Both the position numbers and the translations under genes were made by a program. 64,000 nucleotides of DNA, taken from positions 44,915 through 108,914 of the forward strand of contig CAWBPA010000015.1 in assembly GCA_963790545.1 (NCBI GenBank), given 5' to 3'. Below the pieces are notes generated by a model. The model saw nothing but the letters and a program-made list of their open reading frames with translations, was not told the origin of the DNA and did not search any database. This stretch comes from DATBJG01 sp963790545. GTDB taxonomy: Bacteria; Acidobacteriota; Vicinamibacteria; Vicinamibacterales; JAMQPK01. This document shows, in pieces, positions 18,536 through 29,325 of this stretch; position 1 is the first letter of the stretch, and each line of letters starts with the position of its first letter.

Positions 18536-19666
18536 TCATCGCACATTGGCCTTCTCCCAGGCACGAACTCTTCGCCGGCCTTCGTCGAAAATCCGCTCGT
18601 AGTTGCCCCGGCGCACCTTGAGGCTCGCGTCGGGCGTCAGCTGCCGCCACACGGGCGCCCACATGTCGAATACGGCAAAGTACGGGGTCGGGCCAGATGG
18701 CGCGACGGTGTCGGTGCCGAACAGGAACCGGTCCGGGTACTTGTTGAGCATCGTCGAAACGCGTGCCATGGACTCTGACGACGCCACCGCGTACTTGGCA
18801 ACCTCGTCCCATGAAATGTCGAAATTCACATGCGTAAACGCGGGGTCCGTCACCATTGATTCGATGATCTGGACCTGCGCGGGATTGCGTTCGGCCGCCT
18901 CTGCGGAAGCCCGAACCGGGTGAACGATGCGGCCCAGCCCGACGTGGGCCCAGATGATCGTCGTCTTGGGATGTCGCTTGAGCAGCGCTTTCATCTGTGT
19001 CAGGTAGACCGGCTCCGCGTCCTCCTTCGCGAACGGCATGTCGATGTCGTTGTGGATAATGACGACGAGGCCGGTCTCGGCTGCAAAGTCGAGGATGCGA
19101 TCGAGGGCCGGATTGGTGAGGCTGGCCGTTTCGCCGGGGATCTTGGCTGAGACAAATTCCTTATGGATGCTGAACTCGCCGATGCCGGAAAAGACGCCGG
19201 GAAACGTGGTCAGCACGCGGCGGATGTGATCGACACCGTACATGTCTGCCGGATTGAAGCCGGTGATCATCGGATCGAAACGGGTCTGCTCCTCCTTCGA
19301 GAGCGAGCGATAGACGCTCGCGATGTACGCGTCGGTGAACGAGTAGTAGTAGAGAGGAGCGTCACTGTGCAAGTAATACGTCGGTGCAAAGTCACCGGAG
19401 TTTGCGTATGACCAGTGTTGCTGCAGCGGAATACCGAACAGGGTGGACCGACCCACACGTTTCCCCATGATCTGAAGGAACTGACGGACGTCGATGCCCT
19501 CCTGGATGTAGTTCGTCAGGTGGAAGTGGGAATCGTTGAACTCGTTGGCGGCCCCCTGACCCTGTGCGTCGAGCGGACGCGCGCGGACGACGAAGAGCAC
19601 CAGCAGCGCCAGCGCGAAGAAGGCACCGAGAACAGCCGCCGAACGGGACCAGGATCTGCGCGTCAT
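18536..19666 (-). CDS. Amidohydrolase-family metal-dependent hydrolase, membrane-anchored or exported
   Basis: 376 residues from the ATG at 19666 (GAGGTG ribosome-binding site); the open frame extends far upstream but only as a shadow of the next gene. An N-terminal hydrophobic segment (AAVLGAFFALALLVLFVV) predicts export or anchoring. The amidohydrolase_2 TIM barrel is marked by NDSHFHL (HxH metal site), a VIIHNDID strand, TTIIWAHVGLG and DRFLFGTDTVAP. Family members hydrolyse or decarboxylate aromatic and lactone substrates; the true substrate is unknown. It lies 11 bases downstream of the DUF3011-barrel gene, so they form one unit. Confidence 0.82.
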   Translation of the reverse strand: MTRRSWSRSAAVLGAFFALALLVLFVVRARPLDAQGQGAANEFNDSHFHLTNYIQEGIDVRQFLQIMGKRVGRSTLFGIPLQQHWSYANSGDFAPTYYLHSDAPLYYYSFTDAYIASVYRSLSKEEQTRFDPMITGFNPADMYGVDHIRRVLTTFPGVFSGIGEFSIHKEFVSAKIPGETASLTNPALDRILDFAAETGLVVIIHNDIDMPFAKEDAEPVYLTQMKALLKRHPKTTIIWAHVGLGRIVHPVRASAEAAERNPAQVQIIESMVTDPAFTHVNFDISWDEVAKYAVASSESMARVSTMLNKYPDRFLFGTDTVAPSGPTPYFAVFDMWAPVWRQLTPDASLKVRRGNYERIFDEGRRRVRAWEKANVR

Positions 19667-19677
19667 GTTCACCTCGA

Positions 19678-21258
19678 TCAGAAGTTGATCTCGAGGTTGA
19701 TGTGGAACACCGTGCCCTTGGCGCCGACCGGATAGGGATAGGCCGTGTATCCCACGGGCGATCGGTCCACGTACATCCACTCGGCGTTGAGGCGAATCCC
19801 GCGCTCCTTCATCAGGTACCAGTTCTCTCCGGCTCGCACTTCCCAGTGGTTGCCGTAGCGGCCGAACACCTGCGAGGCGCCGAAATACAGCTGAAGAATT
19901 TGGGGAACGGCCATCCCAGACGCCTGCAGCTGATAGCCATGGTCGTTGATGTTGGCAAGGCCGCTCGTGTTGACGCCGGTGAAGTTGCTCAACCAGCGCC
20001 AGTAGTACTCGCCTTCGAGAGACAGGCCTTGGTACTTCACGCCCGCATCGACGCTCATCATCCGGTAGTCCACTTCGTTGACGGTGATGCCAGGTCCAAA
20101 CAGATCCGGCGTGAAGATGATGCTCCCGTCGGTCAGCCGGATCTGGCTGTTCTCGATGCCTTCGGTTCCCGGCTGGCTTTGCTTTTCCTCGCGGCTGCTG
20201 GTGTAGTGCACGCCAATCCGCGTCGCGACCTTCTGGTGATCGTCGTAGTCGCCGAACGTGTTCCACAGGCCGAACTCGCCGGTCGTCGGCAGCCATTGGA
20301 CCGAGTAGGACTGCGTGTCGAGCTTGTTGTCGATCTGCGCCGCGCTCACGCCGAGCGTGCTCAGGTTGTTGGCGAACATGGCCATGTACTTGAGCTTGGT
20401 ATGGAACTCGCCTTTGAGCCAGACGCCGGAGGTGTACGACCCGCGGAAGAACTCATCGGCAATCAGGCGGTCGTCCACGCCGAGCCAGTACGGGAACTGA
20501 CCCTCTGTGCTTCGCACGGCGGGCAGCGAGGTAATGCCGACACCCACGCTCACGAACCGGTTGAAGGTCCAGGTCAGGTTGCCTGCGCCCACGACCTGCG
20601 CCGGATCGCCCTGCGATGCGTTCGACGACCAGACGTAGAGGTAGTAGCGCATCTTCGGCGTGAGGAACCACCCCGAGAACGGCGCGAAGAACTTCTGCAG
20701 CTGGATATCCTGGCGCCGCTGAACGGTCTTCGTGTTGCCGAAGGCGTCGACGTAGGACTCGTCCAGATTCCGCTGGTTCAGATACCGCCCGTAGCTGAAC
20801 AGCCGGAAATAGACCTGGCCCTTTTCGTCGTCGACGAGCAGGAAGCCGACGTTCGGAATGTGCGTGGGGGGCCTGGGCTTCTTCGTCTCCGGTTCCACGG
20901 CGGGGCCGGTGCCGAACTCGGCGCTGCAGCCGTCCGACACCCAGACGCTGGTCTGGTCGTAGCCCCAGGTCTTTCCGAGCAGACACGGCGCGTCGCCCGC
21001 CGATCGCAGCAGCACGACGCCCTTCGACGTGTCGGCGGCGCAACTCGAACGTTCACCGGGCTTCGACGAGCAGAACACCGACGCCTGCGTCCCGCTCTGG
21101 GCGGTTGCGGATGGTGCCGCGGTCTGAGGCGGTGATTCTTGTGCGTAACTTGACCGCGCAACCAGCATCGCCATTACGAGACCCGCTACCAACAACAGGC
21201 GATATCGTTTCAGGAACGCGCGCGTGTCTGGCTTTCCCTCGCTCGGATAGTCGGACAT
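19678..21258 (-). CDS. DUF3011 domain fused to a predicted outer-membrane beta-barrel
   Basis: 526 residues from the ATG at 21258 (21276 is an alternative; neither has a clear ribosome-binding site). A TM/signal segment (LLLVAGLVMAMLVARSSYAQ) is followed at ~55-125 by a Cys-containing DUF3011-like module (VFCSSKPGERSSCAADTS, LLGKTWGYDQTSVWVSDGCS). A porin-type barrel of about 370 residues follows (GFLLVDDEKGQVYFRLFSYG to VFHINLEINF), similar to phosphate-selective or anion porins. The combination suggests a channel with a periplasmic or surface binding module. The downstream neighbour is the exported amidohydrolase. Confidence 0.75.
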   Translation of the reverse strand: MSDYPSEGKPDTRAFLKRYRLLLVAGLVMAMLVARSSYAQESPPQTAAPSATAQSGTQASVFCSSKPGERSSCAADTSKGVVLLRSAGDAPCLLGKTWGYDQTSVWVSDGCSAEFGTGPAVEPETKKPRPPTHIPNVGFLLVDDEKGQVYFRLFSYGRYLNQRNLDESYVDAFGNTKTVQRRQDIQLQKFFAPFSGWFLTPKMRYYLYVWSSNASQGDPAQVVGAGNLTWTFNRFVSVGVGITSLPAVRSTEGQFPYWLGVDDRLIADEFFRGSYTSGVWLKGEFHTKLKYMAMFANNLSTLGVSAAQIDNKLDTQSYSVQWLPTTGEFGLWNTFGDYDDHQKVATRIGVHYTSSREEKQSQPGTEGIENSQIRLTDGSIIFTPDLFGPGITVNEVDYRMMSVDAGVKYQGLSLEGEYYWRWLSNFTGVNTSGLANINDHGYQLQASGMAVPQILQLYFGASQVFGRYGNHWEVRAGENWYLMKERGIRLNAEWMYVDRSPVGYTAYPYPVGAKGTVFHINLEINF

Positions 21259-21383
21259 CGATGCGTCCGTGAGCATGCGGGGTGCCACAGAGCACGCACG
21301 AGGCGGCGTGGCTCTAACTTGTTGAAAACACGAGGGCGGCCCACAAGCCCAGCGATCGGAGCTCTTCAGCGCCTCCGCCATTT

Positions 21384-21397
21384 CGGAGGGACCTCCG
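21384..21397. repeat. Short hairpin CGGAGG-GA-CCTCCG
   Basis: A 6-bp perfect stem preceded by CATTTC. The same CATTTCGGAGGGAC context recurs at 54525-54539. It lies in the 251-base gap between SulP and the DUF3011-barrel gene. Role unknown. Confidence 0.4.
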
Positions 21398-21440
21398 GCG
21401 GAGCAAGGCCTGTTCGGCGAGCCTGCTCGTCCCGGAGATC

Positions 21441-21496
21441 GGCCCGCCTAGAGCCGGGTCCAAGAACAGGACCCGGCCTACGTACTGCAATTTCGC
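21441..21496 (-). repeat. TAG-hairpin palindrome, long-loop subtype
   Basis: On the minus strand GCGAAATTGC, then GTACGTAGG, precedes a 9-bp stem (GCCGGGTCC / GGACCCGGC) with a 7-base loop. The flanks and stem match the copy at 38216-38271 over about 55 bases, showing a dispersed element rather than chance hairpins. It lies downstream of the SulP stop at 21510. Confidence 0.75.
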
Positions 21497-21509
21497 AGAC
21501 TGCGCTTTA

Positions 21510-23182
21510 TCAGTCCCCGACCCCGGCCTGCCACTTCGAGACGATCCGGTCGACGGTCTGAGCCGACTCGAGCGCACCGTATTCCTGCTCGAACCCGATC
21601 CGTCGGAGGGCGTCACGCACCTCCCCATGGGCGTCGGCCAGCCGGAACTCCACACCGCGCGCTCGGAATGTCTTGAGCAGATCGGCCAGAAGCTCTGCGC
21701 CGGCGAGATCGATTTTGGGGACCGCACCCAGAAAGAGGACGACAAGCCGGATGGGATCAGGACGGGCGCTCAGAAGCTCGAAGAGACGCTCGCGAACGAA
21801 CTCCACGTTGAAGTACAGCAGCGCCGATTCACAACGGACCACGAGCACACCAGACGTGGACTCGTTCTCAGGGTGACGCGCCCGATCGGCGAAAATGGTC
21901 GTGCCGGGGACCCGGACCAACTCGACGACACGTGGATGAGCGGCCTGTCTTAGGAGGAGCACAATCGATATCGCCGCGCCCAGCAACACGCCATTCACCG
22001 GCCCGGATCCAAGAACGCCGAAGAGCGCCACGATGGCGACGAAGAACTCCCCCCGACTGAATCGCCAGATGTGCTGCAGCGCGTGCACGTCGATGAGGCT
22101 CATGACAGCGGCGAGCACGATAGCCGCCAACACGGGTTGTGGCAGATTCCGCAGCAACCCCGACGCAAAGAGCACGACAATCAGCGTGAAGACGGCTGCG
22201 ATGAGTCCGGACACCGGTGAACGCGCCCCAGCACTTTCGTTGACGAGCGATTGCGACATGCCGCCGCTCACCGGAAACCCGCGACCCAGGCCCGCAAGAA
22301 GATTACCGGCGCCGAGGGCCAGGAGCTCCTGATTCGCGTCGAACCGGTAAGCGTGTTTCTGGCCGAACATCCGGCCAATCGCAGACGTTTCTACGGCGCC
22401 AAGGACGAAGCCCGCCAACGCAATCGGCAACAGTTCGTTCAGCTCGCGTCGGCTCACCACAGGCAGGCCAAGGGAAGGCAGACCCTGCGGAACCTCCCCA
22501 AGCAGTGCCACACCCCGTGCGTCGAGGTCCATCAGTCGCGCCGCGAGCATGCCTCCAACGACGACGAGAAAGGCGACAGGCCTGTGCTTCAGCCAGAGCT
22601 TGCCGGCGATGAGGGCCGTCAACGCAGCTATTCCTACGAGCAGGGATGTACGGTGCGTGTCTCCCAGATGAGCGACGAAGTACGCCGAGCGCTCCCAGAA
22701 GTCTCCGTGCGTGCCTTTGAAGCCGAAGAGCTTCGGGAGCTGCGTGCTCGCCAGATAGAGCGCCAGGCCCGCTTTGAACCCCACGAGCACGGTCTCGGAA
22801 AAGAAGCCGATTGCATTGCCGGCGCGGACCGCCCACGCGGCAAACGCCATCAACGCCATCAACAGCGCCACGCACGCCGCGAGTGCCGCATGCCGTGCCG
22901 GGTCGTTGGCGCTCAAATCGCCGACCGACGCACCAATCAATAGCGAGAGTGCGGACGTGACCGTAATGACCGTCTGCTTCGAGCTGCAGAAAATCCAGAA
23001 GACGAGTCCTGAAAACAGGCAGGCATAGAGACCCGCTTCGGGCGCCAGACCGGCGAGCGACGCGTCGCCAATCCCGGCGGGCAGCAGGTACGCTGCAAGC
23101 GTGAGACCTGCCACCATGTCCGGCCGCAGCCACTCGGTCCGATAGTTGCGGAACCACTGAAGACCTGCGGCTCAGCCGACAT
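21510..23182 (-). CDS. SulP-family anion transporter with STAS domain (start region frameshifted)
   Basis: About 557 residues. From MVAGLTLAAYLLPAGIGDAS onward the frame is intact: the SulP core with 10-plus TM segments, then a C-terminal STAS domain (~VLVVRCESALLYFNVEFVRE to ALRRIGFEQEYG) in which the usual DSSG is DLAGA. The N-terminal FRNYRTEWLRP motif reads in this frame upstream of 23117, but no start codon exists there. A perfect ATG at 23182, touching the stop of the MscS gene (TGAATG), reads MSAEPQV in another frame. One indel near 23165 joins them. The family moves sulfate, bicarbonate or other anions; the substrate is not evident. Confidence 0.85.
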
Positions 23183-24895
23183 TCAAGCTGGCCGAGTCGA
23201 ACCGGCGCTCTCGCGAGGCGATTGTTTACGCGGCGAGACATCCTGCACGCGGAATGCCGGCGCGCGGTAATCCGGCGCTCTCAGGGGCTCCGGAATCGCA
23301 ACCGTGTTGCCGTCGCGAATTGCCGTGTAATGTGGCGACATGATCTCGACACCAGCCGCGTAGAACGCGTCCTGGATTTTGGCGTGCAACGCGGCGTAGA
23401 TGTCGATCATGTCGCGCGGGGCGTTGGTGTAGGCGTTGATCTCGTAAGTGACGTAGAAATCGTTGAGTGCCGTCTGCCACGCGAAAGGTCGCGGTTCCGG
23501 GAGCACGCCCGGTGTCGCGAGGGCCGCTCCGATGAGCAGCTCGTGGACCTTCCTCCACGGCGCGTCGTACCCGATGGTCACGCTGGTGTGGAGGATGAGG
23601 CCTCGGGTGTGTGCCTCACTCGAGTAGTTGATCATCGAGCTGGTCATGGCGATGGTGTTGGGAATCGTGATGTCCTCGTTCTTGATCGTCCGGATACGCG
23701 TGACGAGCAGCGACGTCTCGATGATGTCTCCAAAGGCGTCGCCGAGCTTCACCCGATCTCCCAGGCGGAACGCGCCCGTGTAGGTCAGAACGACGCCGGC
23801 GATCATGTTCGAAAGCGCTGAACCCGACGAAAGGGAAACCAGGACGCCAATGAACACCGAGACGCCGGCGAAGGCCGGCGAGTCCGATGCCGGCAGGTAG
23901 GGAAACGCGACGACCAGTCCGAAGGCGATGAGCAGCATCCGGACGATCTTGTTCGTCGGGTCGGCCCATTCCGCAGGGAAGTTCGCGAGGACAATGTGCC
24001 CCTGTCGAATCTGGTTGAACAGCAGGCCAACCAGTCGAATCGCGACGTAGACGACCCCGCCAATGACGAGGACAAACAGCAGCTTCGGCAGATAGCCGAC
24101 CAGGGCCGAACCGGCGAAGCGAATGGGTGTGACCACGTAGTCGAGCAGCGTGAGCGAGACGACGCGCGTCCACGGAAACAGTCCGAGCAGGTACGTCAAG
24201 TACAAGTCGAGGGCGAGCAGGACCAGTACCAGATCGAAATGACCGGATGGTTCGATCGACGGCACGCCCAACGCCGTCGGCCGGGACGATCGCGCCGAGT
24301 CGTCGCGCCTGCCAGCCAAGGATGCGGCTGCGAATCGAGCGCGTGAGACGCAGAAGGAGCCAGAGAACGGCGGCGAACGCCAGCGTGGCAATCAGCCCGT
24401 AAACGCCCGAGCGAATCAGGGTTGCGGGGGCGTAGCGCAGCCGTTCGGCGCGGATCGCCGCCTCCAACTCGCCCGCGTACTCGCTGAGCAATGGCAGGTC
24501 GCGCGGCGCCCAGGTTGCTGGCGTCTCGCTGCGTCACGACCATCAACAGCCGCTGCCCGACCCGCAGCTCCGACGACCCGTCCACCTCCGTCACCGTGAC
24601 GCTGGGATCCAGAATGCGGCGATCGCGCACCACGTCCCGAACGCGTTGGCTGATACGGTCGGCGCGGAACTGCGTGGTATAGGGTCCAGCCCCCACCGTG
24701 ATCCAGATAACGGGTTCCCCCCCGACCAGCACTGGCGCGGGGTCCCCGTCCGCCTCCGGATCCTGGAGTGCTGGCGCCGCCTGCCGGGCGTGCTTCCTGC
24801 AGCCTCGACTGACTCGCGGCGCGTGCCGGTTGGAGCACCGCCACCACGAGCGTCACGAGAAGCACCAAGCGGGCCTGCGGGACACACGTGGTCAC
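23183..24895 (-). CDS. MscS-family mechanosensitive channel with exported N-terminal domain (three frameshifts)
   Basis: About 570 residues after joining four segments. The GTG start at 24895 opens a signal peptide (ARLVLLVTLVVAVLQPARA). Next come VLVGGEPVIWITVGAGPYTT, a domain of ~90 residues, then a TM region (VYGLIATLAFAAVLWLLLRL), further TM helices (LVLVLLALDLYLTYLLGLFP, LLFVLVIGGVVYVAIRLVG) and the MscS pore and beta domain (ALSNMIAGVVLTYTGAFRLGD, IKNEDITIPNT). The GTGA overlap with the atpC stop couples it to the ATP synthase operon. The indels fall between well-conserved blocks and probably are assembly errors. Confidence 0.82.
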
Positions 24896-25301
24896 ATTCG
24901 GCGACGCTTTCTCACATGGAGCTGCGCAAGCGACCGCGCCAGCGACGCGTTGACCGTCGCAACTTCCTCGTCCGAGATCTTCTCGCGAAGTCGGGCAGCC
25001 GCGCGTTCACGCGCTTCCGCGGCTTTGGCTTCGTCGATGTTCTCGGCCGGAATGGCCATGTCTGTGACGATAGACACACGGTCATGGTTGATGTCGACGA
25101 GCCCCTCCCCCACCGCGAGATACTTCTCGCCGCCCGCCTGGTTACGATGATCTCCCCCGGCACGATCTGCGTGATCAAACGGACGTGCATGGGATAGATC
25201 CCGATTTGTCCCTCGACTACCGGCAGCGTGACCATGTTCACATCCTCGGAGAACACAGTCGCCTCCGGCGTCACGATTTCCAGTCGAAGCGTGTCGGCCA
25301 T
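24892..25301 (-). CDS. atpC: F1Fo ATP synthase subunit epsilon (one frameshift near 25130)
   Basis: About 136 residues after correction, the normal length. The first frame reads LRLEIVTPEATVFSEDVNMV and GQIGIYPMHVRLITQIVPGE (beta-sandwich domain). The second reads YLAVGEGLVDINHDRVSIVT and the C-terminal helical hairpin ENIDEAKAAEARERAAARLR. Restoring one G in a CGGGCGG run on the minus strand gives RRGGEKYLAVGEGL. Because atpC is needed for the enzyme, an assembly indel is the best explanation. It is the last subunit gene, 52 bases after atpD, and overlaps the MscS start. Confidence 0.9.
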
Positions 25302-25321
25302 AAACAGCCTTCAGCTTCAGT

Positions 25322-25347
25322 AGCGCGGACCCTTTAGGGTCCGCGTT
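25322..25347 (+). repeat. TAG-hairpin palindrome between atpD and atpC
   Basis: TAG then a 10-bp perfect stem (CGCGGACCCT / AGGGTCCGCG, 25324-25333 with 25336-25345) around a TT loop. It occupies the atpD-atpC gap inside the operon, so it is transcribed. A processing or attenuation role is possible but unproven. Confidence 0.75.
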
Positions 25348-25353
25348 GTCCGT

Positions 25354-26757
25354 TCAACCCTGCGCGATTTCCTCGATCCCGCCCTTCATATAGAAGTTGC
25401 CTTCGGGCACGCTGTCGTGCTTCCCGTCGAGAATCTCCTTGAAGCCGCGGACGGTGTCGGCGACCGGCACCTGACGCCCTTCGCGGCCCGTAAAGACCTG
25501 CGCCGAGCTGAACGGCTGACTCAAGAAACGCTGGATCTTGCGCGCGCGGTACACGGTCAGCTTGTCTTCGGGCGAGAGCTCGTCCATGCCAAGAATGGCA
25601 ATGATGTCCTGCAGATCCTTGAAACGCTGGAGCACTTTCTGCACCCGCCGTGCAACGTCGTAATGGTCTTCGCCGACGATCTCCGGCGTGAGCGCGCGGG
25701 ACGTCGAGGCAAGCGGATCCACGGCCGGGTAGATACCGAGCTCGGCGATCGACCGTTCGAGCACGATCGTCGCATCGAGGTGCGCGAACGTGGTGGCCGG
25801 CGCAGGGTCCGTCAGATCGTCCGCCGGCACGTACACCGCCTGGAACGATGTGATTGAGCCTTTCTTGGTGGAGGTAATCCGTTCCTGCAGCACGCCCATT
25901 TCGGCAGCGAGCGTCGGCTGGTACCCGACGGCGCTCGCCGTGCGACCAAGCAGCGCCGAGACTTCCGAGCCGGCCTGCGAGAACCGGAAGATGTTGTCGA
26001 TGAAGAGCAGCACGTCCTGGTTCTTTTCGTCGCGGAAGTACTCGGTAATCGCCAGCCCAGAGAGCGCAACACGCAGGCGCGCTCCGGGTGGTTCGTTCAT
26101 CTGGCCGTAAACGAGCGCGATTTTTGACGCCCCCAGGTCCTTCTGGTTGATGACCCCAGCCTGGGACATCTCATGGTAGAGATCGTTCCCCTCGCGCGTC
26201 CGCTCCCCGACGCCAGCAAACACGGACACGCCGCCATGAAGCTTGGCGATGTTGTTGATCAGCTCCATGATGACGACGGTCTTGCCGACGCCGGCACCAC
26301 CGAACGCACCGACCTTGCCGCCCTTGAGAAAAGGACAGATCAAATCGATGACCTTGATGCCGGTCGAGAGCACCTGCGGCGATGTCGACTGGTCCACGAG
26401 CGGTGGCGGAGGACGATGGATCGGATAGCGCTTCTCGGCCTTGACCGGCCCTCGCTCGTCGATGGTATTACCGGTGACGTCGAACACGCGCCCCATGACC
26501 CCCTCGCCGACCGGCATCGAGATGGGTCCACCGCTGTCGGTGACCGTGACCCCGCGTTTGAGACCCTCGGTGCCCGACATCGAGATGGCCCGCACCCACC
26601 TGTCGCCAAGATGCTGCTGCACCTCGAGCGTCAGCGAGACCGGCTCGCTTCCCACTTTGTAGGCCACGTTCAGCGCGTTGAAAATCGGTGGGAGCGTGTC
26701 GGGAAACTCGACATCGACGACGGGACCCACAACCTGCACGACCTTACCGCTGTTCAT
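25354..26757 (-). CDS. atpD: F1Fo ATP synthase subunit beta
   Basis: 467 residues, full length. It carries the catalytic nucleotide site: Walker A GGAGVGKT at 153-160, the catalytic Glu in VFAGVGERTREGNDLYHEM, Walker B VLLFIDNIFRF and the DELSEED-like DELSPED near 380. It forms the catalytic F1 hexamer with AtpA. Order in the operon is atpG then atpD, with a 40-base gap filled by heptamer repeats. Confidence 0.97.
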   Translation of the reverse strand: MNSGKVVQVVGPVVDVEFPDTLPPIFNALNVAYKVGSEPVSLTLEVQQHLGDRWVRAISMSGTEGLKRGVTVTDSGGPISMPVGEGVMGRVFDVTGNTIDERGPVKAEKRYPIHRPPPPLVDQSTSPQVLSTGIKVIDLICPFLKGGKVGAFGGAGVGKTVVIMELINNIAKLHGGVSVFAGVGERTREGNDLYHEMSQAGVINQKDLGASKIALVYGQMNEPPGARLRVALSGLAITEYFRDEKNQDVLLFIDNIFRFSQAGSEVSALLGRTASAVGYQPTLAAEMGVLQERITSTKKGSITSFQAVYVPADDLTDPAPATTFAHLDATIVLERSIAELGIYPAVDPLASTSRALTPEIVGEDHYDVARRVQKVLQRFKDLQDIIAILGMDELSPEDKLTVYRARKIQRFLSQPFSSAQVFTGREGRQVPVADTVRGFKEILDGKHDSVPEGNFYMKGGIEEIAQG

Positions 26758-26770
26758 AGTGCCTTCCTGG

Positions 26771-26798
26771 CAGTTTTCAGTTCTCAGTTTTCAGTTGT
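26771..26798 (+). repeat. Four heptamer-phased repeats (CAGTTTT type) between atpG and atpD
   Basis: Units CAGTTTT, CAGTTCT, CAGTTTT and CAGTTGT follow at exact 7-base spacing in the 40-base gap; the last touches the atpG stop. A six-unit run of the same heptamer is at 53733-53774. Confidence 0.7.
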
Positions 26799-27664
26799 CA
26801 CCCAGCCTGGCCCCCGGCAATTTCGAGGAGTTCCTTCGTGATGTTGCCCTGCCGGAGTTTGTTGTACTCGAGCTTCAACTCTTTGATGAGGCTTTCGGCG
26901 CTGTCGGTCGCGCTTTTCATCGACACCATGCGCGCGCTCTGCTCGCTGGCCTTGGCGCTCAGCAGGATGTAATAGATGTAGATGTTGAGATAATGGCCGA
27001 GCAGATATCCGAGGAGCGCTTCCGCGTTTGGCTCGAATACGGCTTCGGCCGTATCAGCCGCGATGGCCGTTTCTGGTTCGGCGCCGACGACCTTCATACC
27101 TCTGATCTCTCCCACTGGCAAAAACTCGATGGTGACGGGTTCCTGCGTGAGCGTGTTGACGAAACGCGTGGTGACGATTCGCACCTCGTCTACCTCCCCC
27201 TTCAAAAAGAGATCGCGGGCAAACGCGGAAATCGCCCTCGCCTCGGGAAAGGTCGGCGTATCGCCGTAGGCGAACTCGGCGGCGAGCCGACGCCGCGAGC
27301 GGGCCACAAACTGCGCAGCTTTCCTCCCGGCTGTGATGAAGATCGTTGACTCAGGATCGAACTGGGTGGCCAGCCGGAACACGTTGGTGTTGAGCGCTCC
27401 GCAGAGACCCTTGTCGGCTGCAACCAGGATGACCGCGCGCCTCCGGACATCGCGGATCTCGAGCAGCGGGTGCGTGAAGTCAACGGTTCGCGTGGTCGCG
27501 TTGCGCTGAATTCGATACAGCAAACGCGCAAATGGCGCCGTGTCGATGGCGGCCTGCTGTGCCTTGCGCATTTTCGAGGCCGCGACCATTTGCATGGCCT
27601 TGGTAATCTGCGCCGTGCCGCCGATCGACTTGATGCGTCTGCGAAGGTCGCGGGGACTGCTCAT
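26798..27664 (-). CDS. atpG: F1Fo ATP synthase subunit gamma
   Basis: 288 residues. The N-terminal helix SPRDLRRRIKSIGGTAQITKAMQMVAAS (quoted in part) and the C-terminal helix SATDSAESLIKELKLEYN with RQGNITKELLEIAGG form the rotating central shaft; DKGLCGALN is the conserved centre. It starts 20 bases after the atpA stop. The length is normal. Confidence 0.96.
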   Translation of the reverse strand: MSSPRDLRRRIKSIGGTAQITKAMQMVAASKMRKAQQAAIDTAPFARLLYRIQRNATTRTVDFTHPLLEIRDVRRRAVILVAADKGLCGALNTNVFRLATQFDPESTIFITAGRKAAQFVARSRRRLAAEFAYGDTPTFPEARAISAFARDLFLKGEVDEVRIVTTRFVNTLTQEPVTIEFLPVGEIRGMKVVGAEPETAIAADTAEAVFEPNAEALLGYLLGHYLNIYIYYILLSAKASEQSARMVSMKSATDSAESLIKELKLEYNKLRQGNITKELLEIAGGQAG

Positions 27665-27684
27665 ATGCTTCGCTCAGCCTTCAG

Positions 27685-29220
<1,536 letters not shown>

Positions 29221-29253
29221 GTGTCTTCACCTCAAACCGCTTTTCACCAGACC

Positions 29254-29316
29254 ACCACAGAGGACACGGAGGACACAGAGAAACCAAACCAAAACTACTC
29301 TGTGACCTCTGTGGTA
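29254..29316. repeat. Long hairpin in the atpH-atpA gap
   Basis: An 18-base arm at 29299-29316 (CTCTGTGACCTCTGTGGT) pairs with bases 29254-29280 (ACCACAGAGG and ACACAGAG), the latter interrupted by a 9-base insertion. It lies within the operon transcript. Similar ACCACAGAGG-type sequences occur widely in environmental genomes (recollection, not checked). A role in processing or differential subunit expression is possible. Confidence 0.6.
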
Positions 29317-29325
29317 AAGCCTTTG

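Noticed and set aside
19564..21135. Plus-strand open frame of 523 codons
   Set aside because: It is antisense to the DUF3011-barrel gene, has an Arg/His/Ala-rich composition and no domain; typical of GC-rich shadow frames.
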